Source: Alphaproteobacteria bacterium
GTDB lineage: Bacteria > Pseudomonadota > Alphaproteobacteria > Paracaedibacterales > JAKBAR01
Assembly: GCA_019745755.1 (NCBI GenBank)
Contig: JAIESS010000169.1
Span: 1-6,686 of the forward strand
DNA: 6,686 nucleotides
Direction: 5' to 3'
Made by a program: the position numbers and the translations under genes. Of this stretch, positions 1 through 5,501 are shown one piece after another. The notes under the pieces are model-generated. The model saw nothing but the letters and a program-made list of their open reading frames with translations, searched no databases and was not told the DNA's origin. Position 1 is the first letter of the stretch. The number at the start of each line of letters is the position of its first letter.

Positions 1-439
1 ACAGGTTTGCAAAAGTTATTTGAGCACTTGTTACAGGTGCATCAAAGTCCATGCGTATAACTTCGGATGTATTCGTTGTTGGATTATAACCAAGTTCCGA
101 TTCACGGATAGGATTATTTGTTGGTAGATCACCCACTATGGTTTCACCCTTAACACCAAGGCCGTTGGTCGTATCGCTGACATTAGTTGAATTAAAAACC
201 GTAGGAGCTTGGGATGTGCTTGCCGTGAGGGTGAGTCCAGACCATCCATTATCGTGATTTGATATTACAGTATAGGGCCCTACGTCACCATAAAGGCTGT
301 CATTCCCTGTGCCCCCTGTAATTTTATCATTTCCACCACGCCCTATAACCTTATCGCCCCCGTTAAGGGAGTTAATTGTATCATCAAGAGGGGTGCCAAG
401 AATTGTCTCTGCAGCATTGGTTCCAGTAATTGTTGCCAT
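1..439 (-). CDS. RTX-type calcium-binding secreted protein, N-terminal part (runs off the left edge)
   Basis: An open frame of 146 codons starts at ATG 439-437 and continues past position 1. GGAGG (449-445) lies 5 nt before the ATG, so the start is well supported. Residues 6-50 are five tandem nonapeptides of the RTX type, improving towards the C-terminal side: GTNAAETIL, GTPLDDTIN, SLNGGDKVI, GRGGNDKIT, GGTGNDSLY. Such repeats bind calcium and fold as a parallel beta-roll in proteins exported by type I secretion. There is no N-terminal signal peptide, which fits type I export, whose signal would be at the unseen C-terminus. Residues 55-146 are Ser/Thr/Asn-rich; the later part (ESELGYNP ... 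MDFDAPVTSA) looks like a beta-sandwich domain seen in other alphaproteobacterial calcium-binding proteins, but I cannot name it. It is divergent from the response regulator. Whether it is a toxin, adhesin or enzyme cannot be told from this fragment. Confidence 0.85.
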   Translation of the reverse strand, partial: MATITGTNAAETILGTPLDDTINSLNGGDKVIGRGGNDKITGGTGNDSLYGDVGPYTVISNHDNGWSGLTLTASTSQAPTVFNSTNVSDTTNGLGVKGETIVGDLPTNNPIRESELGYNPTTNTSEVIRMDFDAPVTSAQITFANL

Positions 440-484
440 GTCAGCCTCCATTCAAATTAAATGATCAAATATATTTCACTGCAC

Positions 485-512
485 AAGATAGTTTTTAATA
501 GTCATAAGTCAA
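485..512 (-). promoter_or_regulatory. Candidate sigma-70-type promoter for the RTX gene
   Basis: Read on the minus strand, TTGACT (512-507) and TATCTT (490-485) are separated by 16 bp. They match the -35 consensus at 5 of 6 and the -10 consensus at 4 of 6. The implied transcript start near 478 would leave a leader of about 40 nt carrying the GGAGG ribosome site. This is the best promoter match in the 440-664 divergent region. Assignment is by consensus only. Confidence 0.5.
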
Positions 513-601
513 CCCCTCCACATACATTTTTAAAAATTTTAAAAAACATATAGAAAATCTATTGAACCTTTTTAAGAAATAATGACCTTACACTTTTCTT
601 C

Positions 602-626
602 TTAGCATGAGGCATTTTTATGCTAA
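602..626 (+). promoter_or_regulatory. Perfect 7-bp inverted repeat around a possible ribosome site of the response regulator
   Basis: TTAGCAT (602-608) and ATGCTAA (620-626) are perfect inverted arms separated by 11 nt. The loop contains GAGG (609-612), and the 3' arm begins with an ATG (620) that is in frame with the response regulator. As RNA, the hairpin would pair the ATG and expose the ribosome-site-like GAGG in the loop. As DNA, it could be a protein-binding operator. The stem is AT-rich and the loop is long, so RNA stability would be modest. The repeat is seen in the sequence; its function is inference. Confidence 0.35.
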
Positions 627-664
627 ACTGTTGCCACACGTGTATAAACGAGTGTTTTTACCCC

Positions 665-1366
665 ATGATCCCGCTTCTTGTTGTTGATGATGACAGGCGA
701 CTACGCCAACTTCTAAAAAGCTTTCTTGATGAGTCAGGTTTTGAGACTCACGTTGCCGCCAATGCAGCGGAGGCCCGCTCTGTTTTGGCAACGCATCCCG
801 TCCAAGTAATGATACTCGATGTCATGATGGAAGGTGAGGACGGCGTAACACTGACTGAGAGTCTTCGTGATGGTGGACACAAAGACCTTGCTATTTTGCT
901 CCTGACGGCCCGCGACACAGTGGATGACTGTATTAAGGGACTTAACGCTGGCGCTGATGATTATCTTACGAAACCCTTTGAACCACGAGAACTTTTAGCC
1001 CGCATTCGTGCCCTTACTCGCCGTAAAGACAAGGAAGAAGAACAAAAGAGCCTAAAATCTCTTTCCCTCGGTGAATATGCTTTCGATCTTAAACGCAGCA
1101 TTCTTGTGAAGGACGGGGAACCTGTTTTTCTCACATCAAGTGAGCTTGCACTGTTACGTGTTTTTGCACAATCCCCCGGTAAACCCTTTACTCGGGAAGA
1201 ATTGGCCCAACGTATTGGTCACCGTGTAAGTGAGCGCAGTGTCGACGTACAGATCGTACGTCTTCGCCGTAAACTGGGTGATGATTCAAAGCAACCGCGC
1301 TATCTTCAAACCGTACGCCATATCGGCTACGGCCTTTATCCTGATAGCGAAGGCCAAGCAGCCTAA
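665..1366 (+). CDS. OmpR/PetR-family two-component response regulator
   Basis: From ATG 665 the product is 233 aa, the normal OmpR-family length. The receiver domain (about 3-120) has the acidic pocket D8-D10, phospho-acceptor D52 in ILDVMM, T81 in LLLTA, and K103 in LTKPFEP. The residue that is usually Pro in VMMPG is Glu (E56). The winged-helix DNA-binding domain spans about 132-227, with the recognition helix SVDVQIVRLRRKL (192-204) and wing TVRHIGYGLYP. The sequence resembles the alphaproteobacterial PetR-like group. It should be a cytoplasmic transcription factor phosphorylated by a sensor kinase, but no kinase gene lies in the window. The hemF start is only 25 bp beyond its stop, so co-transcription is likely. 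Start choice is open: ATG 665 has no clear ribosome site, whereas the in-frame ATG 620 has GAGG 7 nt upstream and would add 15 Cys-rich residues (MLNCCHTCINECFYP). I prefer 665 on family length. Confidence 0.93.
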   Translation: MIPLLVVDDDRRLRQLLKSFLDESGFETHVAANAAEARSVLATHPVQVMILDVMMEGEDGVTLTESLRDGGHKDLAILLLTARDTVDDCIKGLNAGADDYLTKPFEPRELLARIRALTRRKDKEEEQKSLKSLSLGEYAFDLKRSILVKDGEPVFLTSSELALLRVFAQSPGKPFTREELAQRIGHRVSERSVDVQIVRLRRKLGDDSKQPRYLQTVRHIGYGLYPDSEGQAA

Positions 1367-1391
1367 TATCATTTTTAAGGGAACCCCAATC

Positions 1392-2321
1392 ATGATTAAC
1401 GTATCGCTTCACGCTGGCCCCCTCTCTCCAAACCAGCTATTTATCCAAGAAAGGCAAGCGCGCGCCGCTACATGGTTCAAAGAGCTTCAAGATAGTATTA
1501 CAGTTGAAATGGAATGTATTGATTCAGAGGTCGATCATCCTGACTATACACCGAGGACTTTTACAAGGACAGAGTGGCAGCGCAAGGAGAATGATGTCGA
1601 CGGTGACTTTGGCGGCGGACGTATTCAAGTCCTTCGTGGCGGCCCTGTCTTTGAAAAGGCCGGCGTTGCCTTTGCTAACGTGAAGGGAAACTTCCCCAAA
1701 GAATTTGCCAAGACGATTCCCGGGTGTGAGGAATCCACGGATTTTACCGCCACGGGCATTTCTCTTGTTTTTCATCCACGCAATCCCCATGTTCCCATCG
1801 TGCATATGAACACGCGCTTTATCACAACAGGGGGCAAACAGTGGTTTGGCGGTGGAGCAGATCTGACGCCAGTGATCCCCATGGAAGAAGATACAGCGTC
1901 CTTTCACCAACATATGAAAAATGCTTGCGATACCCATGACCTAGCCTATTACGATGAGTTCAAGGCCTGGTGTGATGAGTATTTTTATATCAAACATCGC
2001 AAAGAAACCCGTGGTGTGGGTGGCATTTTCTACGACTACCGTTTTATTGAGGCGGATAATAACGGCGGGGATAATTTCGAAAATCTTTTTCAGTTTACAA
2101 AGGACGTAGGACTGGCCTTTCTCAAAGCCTACACTGAAATCACCCGCCGTCGTTATCACACTCCTTACGATGCCTCTGACCTTGCCGCACAATTCCATAA
2201 ACGCACGCGCTACGCCGAGTTCAACCTGGTCTATGACCGAGGCATCAAATTCGGCCTTAACACGGGTGGTAATATTGACGCTATGTTCATGTCTCTCCCC
2301 CCTGTGTGTGGGTGGGAGTAA
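1392..2321 (+). CDS. hemF: Oxygen-dependent (aerobic) coproporphyrinogen III oxidase
   Basis: HemF carries out the oxidative decarboxylation of two propionates of coproporphyrinogen III to give protoporphyrinogen IX, using O2, in the cytoplasm, late in heme synthesis. ATG 1392 is preceded by AAGGGA about 9 nt upstream and gives 309 aa; the same frame is open further upstream but would run into the regulator gene. Family signatures appear in order: GGRIQVLRGGPVFEKAG (75-91), FHPRNPHVPIVHMNTRF (127-143) with conserved H128 and H138, WFGGGADLTP (151-160) with D157, H172 in the EDTASFHQH segment, WCDEYFYIKHR (193-203) with H202, RGVGGIFYD (207-215), and the C-terminal RYAEFNLVYDRG and FGLNTGGN. 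It ends at MSLPPVCGWE, shorter than the E. coli enzyme, whose tail continues about 25 residues; as I recall, short ends here are normal in alphaproteobacteria, so I do not call it truncated. It follows the response regulator and converges on a minus-strand GNAT gene. Confidence 0.97.
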   Translation: MINVSLHAGPLSPNQLFIQERQARAATWFKELQDSITVEMECIDSEVDHPDYTPRTFTRTEWQRKENDVDGDFGGGRIQVLRGGPVFEKAGVAFANVKGNFPKEFAKTIPGCEESTDFTATGISLVFHPRNPHVPIVHMNTRFITTGGKQWFGGGADLTPVIPMEEDTASFHQHMKNACDTHDLAYYDEFKAWCDEYFYIKHRKETRGVGGIFYDYRFIEADNNGGDNFENLFQFTKDVGLAFLKAYTEITRRRYHTPYDASDLAAQFHKRTRYAEFNLVYDRGIKFGLNTGGNIDAMFMSLPPVCGWE

Positions 2322-2391
2322 AAATCATACGCATCGGTTTAATCTATTTTTCCTTTATTGTCGATGACTTCCTTGCCTCCATTAACACTGA

Positions 2392-2868
2392 TCAAAAGAA
2401 ATTATGACGATATTTGCTCAGCACTCCCTGATATTGTACCTCATCATCAAAAAATTTCACAAAAAAGCTTTTGGAAAGCTTGGGGTTTTTAATGTTTTTA
2501 CGAACAAATTCTTCGGTAAATCCGCACTTTTTATAAAAATCCACCGCATTAAAATGATTGGTGACAAGGTTAATGTTATTAAATCCTTTGCCCTTAAAAC
2601 GGTCTTCAAGAGCCTGCATGAGCTTTCGTCCGTACCCCTTGCGGCGATGGTCTGCAGCGATCCAAAAGTCTTGGACATACACTTCCGAAAAGCATGTGTA
2701 GGCATTAAGAACGCCGATAAGTTCCTCTTGCTGATTTGTCATGATAAGGGCAAATTTTTGATAATTAACATCGATGCCATGACTTGATTCATAAGCAACA
2801 AAACCCTCCACCATTTTATCCTCAAGGTCTTTGGGAAGATGATCAAGATATTGAATAATAGTGGTCAT
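2392..2868 (-). CDS. GNAT-family N-acetyltransferase
   Basis: This 158-aa protein is a single GNAT domain, the fold that moves an acetyl group from acetyl-CoA to an amine. The acetyl-CoA pyrophosphate loop is seen in WIAADHRRKGYGRKLM (69-84), matching R/Q-x-x-G-x-G at R75, G78 and G80. The later motif is NLVTNHFNAVDFYKKCGF (100-117), with the usual Asn and the Tyr of FYKKCGF. The C-terminal third is rich in Phe and Lys. The substrate cannot be predicted. The ATG at 2868-2866 overlaps the TGA of the upstream GrpB-GNAT gene as ATGA, so translation is probably coupled to it. It ends 70 bp from the convergent hemF stop; that gap contains no clear terminator hairpin for either gene. Confidence 0.9.
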   Translation of the reverse strand: MTTIIQYLDHLPKDLEDKMVEGFVAYESSHGIDVNYQKFALIMTNQQEELIGVLNAYTCFSEVYVQDFWIAADHRRKGYGRKLMQALEDRFKGKGFNNINLVTNHFNAVDFYKKCGFTEEFVRKNIKNPKLSKSFFVKFFDDEVQYQGVLSKYRHNFF

Positions 2869-3815
2869 AATAATTTTCCAATGGCTGTATCGTCAGGATG
2901 ACTTTCATAGCCCTCTGGATCATTAAAGGGCATCTCACGATAACTGTTCTTAAGGTAAAAAGGGAGGGCCTTTGGCGACGATTCAATATGCAGTGTATGT
3001 ATCCCCTGCCCCTTCAGCCATTTTTCACACAAAGTCAAAAATTGTATCCCCAACCCTGTGTTACGAAAGGGTTCATCAATGACGATAATGCGCATAGCAG
3101 CCCGGGCTTCCGGCCAACGTTGAATATGGGCGTACCCCACAATATCAGCACCTTGACAAAGCACAAGATGAACATGGGCCGGGTGGTCAAATGTCCAAGT
3201 AAAGGGATCCGGGATATCAAGCTTATCAAAGAAATAATGCTGACGAAAATGGCGCGCAGCCTCCCACTCGACGTGATGCGTGCAATGTATCATGCGCACG
3301 CCATCAAAGCCGGTTTTCCTATGAATGCTATCAATAAAATCGTGTTTACCCAGGGTGTATCCAGCAAAGCCTCCATTACTTCTGACAAAGGACGAGTCAT
3401 CGCTTAGCAAGTCAGTCTTGAGGGCCGCATACTCATCCCGTTCTTTTGAATGGGCACGTAAATAATCACGAAAAAGAAGGTTCAGCTCAATTTCCGGGTT
3501 TCCTTCTTCAAAAACATGAAGGTTGATCGATGCCTCTCCGCGTTTTGTAAATCCGTATTTGAAGGGGATATTCCACTCTCCCCTATAAGAAAAACCGACC
3601 TCTTCCAATTGCTTGATAGCTTTTACAGGATTTTTGACCACGCCAATAATATCAATTTTCGGTTTCGCCGCTAATCCTGGAACGGATGTTGATCCGACGT
3701 GATGAACAGCCACACAATTATCACCAAGAGCATTAATGATATGAACCGCCTCCTCGTCAAACATAGACGGCCATCGAGGATCATAAGGGGCGATATGAAT
3801 GTGTTTAACACCCAT
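2865..3815 (-). CDS. GrpB (UPF0157) nucleotidyltransferase-like domain fused to a GNAT acetyltransferase
   Basis: A 316-aa two-domain protein. Residues 5-165 form a GrpB/UPF0157 domain of the nucleotidyltransferase superfamily: start IAPYDPRWP (8-16), the nucleotide-loop motif HHVGSTSVPGLAAKPKIDI (38-56) with G41, S42 and D55, and ELNLLFRDYLRAH (110-122). Residues 175-316 form a GNAT domain with the acetyl-CoA loop VIDEPFRNTGLGIQFL (245-260; R251, G254, G256) and ALPFYLKNSY (283-292), matching the late Tyr region of GNATs. Typical stand-alone GrpB proteins are about 170-180 aa, so the second domain is an addition. The biochemical role of GrpB proteins is not settled, and the substrate here is unknown. 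It overlaps the broken upstream gene by 11 nt and the downstream GNAT by ATGA, indicating one transcript. Its own ribosome site is weak (an AAGAA stretch upstream), so it may have relied on coupling to the upstream gene. Confidence 0.92.
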   Translation of the reverse strand: MGVKHIHIAPYDPRWPSMFDEEAVHIINALGDNCVAVHHVGSTSVPGLAAKPKIDIIGVVKNPVKAIKQLEEVGFSYRGEWNIPFKYGFTKRGEASINLHVFEEGNPEIELNLLFRDYLRAHSKERDEYAALKTDLLSDDSSFVRSNGGFAGYTLGKHDFIDSIHRKTGFDGVRMIHCTHHVEWEAARHFRQHYFFDKLDIPDPFTWTFDHPAHVHLVLCQGADIVGYAHIQRWPEARAAMRIIVIDEPFRNTGLGIQFLTLCEKWLKGQGIHTLHIESSPKALPFYLKNSYREMPFNDPEGYESHPDDTAIGKLL

Positions 3816-4173
3816 TATTTTTCTTCACTAGTAAATCATCCACAAGAATCATGCATATTTCCTCAAAGGGACGCGCTGTATCAATGCATTGTTTAAGCTC
3901 TGTGATGGCGTCTATGATAAAGAGCGGCAAATCTGTGGGGAGATTTTCATTTGACGAAGACCACGATGCATCACGGGTTGCACGATCAGGCCACCTGGAA
4001 TAAGCAATCCACCGGGCATCCTCTTGATCGGGCTCATCACTTTAATGCAAACAGGATCCAATAGCGCCACGGTGTTGGATTAAATAATCTGCAACAGTGC
4101 GCCAAAGCTGCTGGTAGCGTGCCTCTTTTTGGGGGATAATAAAAGCCTTGTAGATAACTGCAAACATAAACAT
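3805..4173 (-). pseudogene. Antibiotic-biosynthesis-monooxygenase (ABM)-like protein broken by one in-frame TAA
   Basis: On the minus strand, ATG 4173 opens a 123-codon frame to TAA 3807-3805 with a single interruption, TAA at 4044-4042 (codon 44). The translation reads continuously across it: MFMFAVIYKAFIIP at the N-terminus, RGAIGSCLH just before the stop, SDEPDQED after it, then WIAYSRWPDRATRDASW (55-71) and ELKQCID (92-98), ending at about ICMILVDDLL. These segments resemble a small dimeric alpha-beta-barrel (ABM-like) family in which I recall Lys or Arg following SCLH, so one base change (AAA to TAA) would explain the stop. Other genes here (hemF, rpoZ, uppP, the regulator) end in TAA, so it is a true stop in this genome. 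The 3' end overlaps the GrpB-GNAT start by 11 nt, as in an intact operon. A sequencing error is the main alternative. ABM function (oxygenation, heme or quinone handling) was not determined. Confidence 0.75.
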
Positions 4174-4237
4174 GTTCTCACTTTTTTGATTACTCTGAAA
4201 ATAGCCCAAAGAAGCACACGAAATCCAATGATTTCTG

Positions 4238-4266
4238 TTGAAGCATTATGTAAATTATCCTACACT
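4238..4266 (+). promoter_or_regulatory. Candidate sigma-70-type promoter for rpoZ
   Basis: TTGAAG (4238-4243) and TACACT (4261-4266) are separated by exactly 17 bp, each matching 4 of 6 consensus positions. A start near 4273 would give rpoZ a leader of about 30 nt. The site lies in the 129-bp divergent gap between rpoZ and the minus-strand ABM-GrpB cassette. No equally good promoter for the minus-strand genes was found there; a weak TTGGAT/TATTTT pair with a 19-bp spacer is the nearest. Confidence 0.5.
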
Positions 4267-4302
4267 ATGTGGCATTGATTGAATCTTTTTGTGAGAAAAT
4301 GT

Positions 4303-4713
4303 ATGGCCCGCGTTACTGTTGAAGATTGTGTTGAAGTTGTCCCCAATCGTTTTGACCTTGTTGTCCTCGCTGCGCGCCGTGCACGAGAAATTGCATCCGG
4401 GGCGAGTATTACAGTGCCTCGTGATAATGATAAAAATCCCGTTGTAGCCCTTCGTGAAATTGCTGACAAAACCGTTTCCACAGAATATCTTCTCGAGGAA
4501 GTTGTCAAAGGTATGCAACGTGTTGGTTTTGTTGAAGAAAATGAGAGCGACCTCGATGATGAAACGGATCAAGAATTTCCCGTGATTGATGGTGCTCTTT
4601 TTGATGCCGATGAGGAAAGCGGTGAAGACATTGTTGACGAGGATACTGAAGAAGATGGTCTTGACGATGGTGACGTTGAGCTTGATGACGAAGACGTCAC
4701 AGAAACAGTGTAA
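4303..4713 (+). CDS. rpoZ: DNA-directed RNA polymerase omega subunit
   Basis: Omega binds the beta-prime subunit and helps assemble and stabilise RNA polymerase; in proteobacteria its N-terminal MAR region contributes to a ppGpp site. From ATG 4303 the product is 136 aa, beginning MARVTVEDCVEVVPNRFDLV, followed by LAARRAREIASG (22-33) and NDKNPVVALREIADKTV (42-58), the classic omega core. GAGA lies about 6 nt upstream of the ATG; the in-frame TTG at 4279 would add eight residues with no family support. Residues 78-136 form an extreme acidic tail: 31 of 59 residues are Asp or Glu, with no Lys or Arg after R73. Omega tails vary and are often acidic in alphaproteobacteria, but this one is long and nearly pure. 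In many relatives rpoZ is followed by the ppGpp synthase gene; here the next gene is a GNAT. Confidence 0.96.
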   Translation: MARVTVEDCVEVVPNRFDLVVLAARRAREIASGASITVPRDNDKNPVVALREIADKTVSTEYLLEEVVKGMQRVGFVEENESDLDDETDQEFPVIDGALFDADEESGEDIVDEDTEEDGLDDGDVELDDEDVTETV

Positions 4714-4753
4714 AATAGACGCTACTTAAAAATACAAAAATAGACTCTTTAAT

Positions 4754-5404
4754 ATGCCGAGATATGCTGTGTGTTTTTTTGCCTTTTTCTTTTTTCTGTG
4801 GCCGTGCTTACAACTCCACGGCATGGAGGAATCCTCTTCCGAAGATATTTATCAAAAAGCCTCCGTACATTATTATGCCCTTGAACCCAATGTTCATCTA
4901 TCAAAGGCTTTTTTAGATCAAGCTACCAAAATGTATTATGATTGTTATGATCCAGATCTTCACAAGGATTATACGCTTGAGGCTATGGGCATTAATGCAT
5001 CATGCTTTCAAACTTATGAGGAGTTCCTCAATGATCTCATTCAAACAGACTTTCATAGCTATAACACAAAAACATGTTTTGTTATCTATGCGACAGAGGG
5101 AGATGCACGTCCTGATTTTTCTAATCTTGTGGGCCTTTGTGTGACCTTGCCAGAAAAAGAAAAGGGGCATTATTACATTGATCATATTGGTGTGAAAAAG
5201 GGATATCAGGGCAATGGCATAGGAAGAGATATTATCAGTATTCTCGAAAAAACCCTTCCAGATTTACAAATGATTTCCCTCGATACCCGTGTTTTTATTA
5301 TGCCAGGACAAAAATTATATGCGAAGTCTGGTTTTAAACGTATTGAACCTCACCCTGTGCCAATGAAACAGGGGAAATATATTTTCTACCAAAAGACATT
5401 TTGA
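4754..5404 (+). CDS. GNAT-family acetyltransferase with an N-terminal signal-like segment
   Basis: A 216-aa protein. Residues 1-23 look like an export signal: MPR, then a hydrophobic, Phe-rich core AVCFFAFFFFLWPCL (5-19), then QLHG before an acidic stretch. C18 is preceded by Pro, so it is a poor lipobox and more likely ordinary signal-peptide cleavage or a membrane anchor. The GNAT domain covers about residues 40-216, with the acetyl-CoA loop GVKKGYQGNGIGRDI (146-160; Q152, G155, G157) and the late motif GQKLYAKSGFKRIE (185-198) carrying the family Tyr. GNATs normally work in the cytoplasm, where acetyl-CoA is found, so export would imply action elsewhere, for example in a host. A start at internal Met24 (4823) would remove the segment, but neither start has a clear ribosome site. 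It starts 40 bp after rpoZ and may be co-transcribed with it. Confidence 0.85.
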   Translation: MPRYAVCFFAFFFFLWPCLQLHGMEESSSEDIYQKASVHYYALEPNVHLSKAFLDQATKMYYDCYDPDLHKDYTLEAMGINASCFQTYEEFLNDLIQTDFHSYNTKTCFVIYATEGDARPDFSNLVGLCVTLPEKEKGHYYIDHIGVKKGYQGNGIGRDIISILEKTLPDLQMISLDTRVFIMPGQKLYAKSGFKRIEPHPVPMKQGKYIFYQKTF

Positions 5405-5457
5405 AAAAAGAGAAAAATTAATATACAGATCACACGGAATACTGGCGTCATCTACCC

Positions 5458-5471
5458 TGTTATGTGTAACA
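5458..5471. promoter_or_regulatory. Short palindrome upstream of uppP
   Basis: TGTTA (5458-5462) and TAACA (5467-5471) are perfect arms around TGTG, 30 bp before the uppP ATG. It could be a regulator site or chance. In the same 97-bp gap a TTGAAA at 5401-5406 with a TACAGA-like box 17 bp downstream (5424-5429) is a weak promoter candidate for uppP. Neither is strongly supported. Confidence 0.2.
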
Positions 5472-5501
5472 TCGTGAAAAAATAATTTATCCATACCAAA
5501 C

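Noticed and set aside
479..508. Tiny minus-strand frame MTIKNYLVQ as a leader peptide of the RTX gene
   Set aside because: It has nine codons, overlaps the candidate promoter, and shows no attenuation structure.
562..594. TTGAAC (562-567) and TACACT (589-594) as the response-regulator promoter
   Set aside because: The 21-bp spacer is too long for a standard promoter, although TACACT is also the -10 candidate of rpoZ.
1230..1391. Upstream in-frame extension of hemF, giving a 363-aa protein
   Set aside because: It lies inside the response-regulator gene, has no HemF similarity, and ATG 1392 has a proper ribosome site and gives the normal family length.
2322..2391. HemF ending early compared with the E. 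coli enzyme, suggesting a C-terminal frameshift
   Set aside because: Neither alternative frame downstream encodes the E. coli-like tail, and, as I recall, alphaproteobacterial HemF proteins end at this point.
2465..2490. Hairpin AAGCTTT-TGG-AAAGCTT followed by GGGG and T5 as a hemF terminator
   Set aside because: It lies 144 nt beyond the hemF stop inside the convergent GNAT gene, has an AT-rich stem, and the G-run separates it from the T-run; codons there are explained by the GNAT protein.
2404..3407. Plus-strand open frames at 2404-2787 and 2898-3407
   Set aside because: They lie opposite the well-supported GNAT and GrpB-GNAT genes and show no recognisable domain or ribosome site.
4279..4302. 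TTG start adding eight residues to the omega subunit
   Set aside because: MARVTVEDC is the conserved omega N-terminus, and ATG 4303 has a suitable GAGA upstream.
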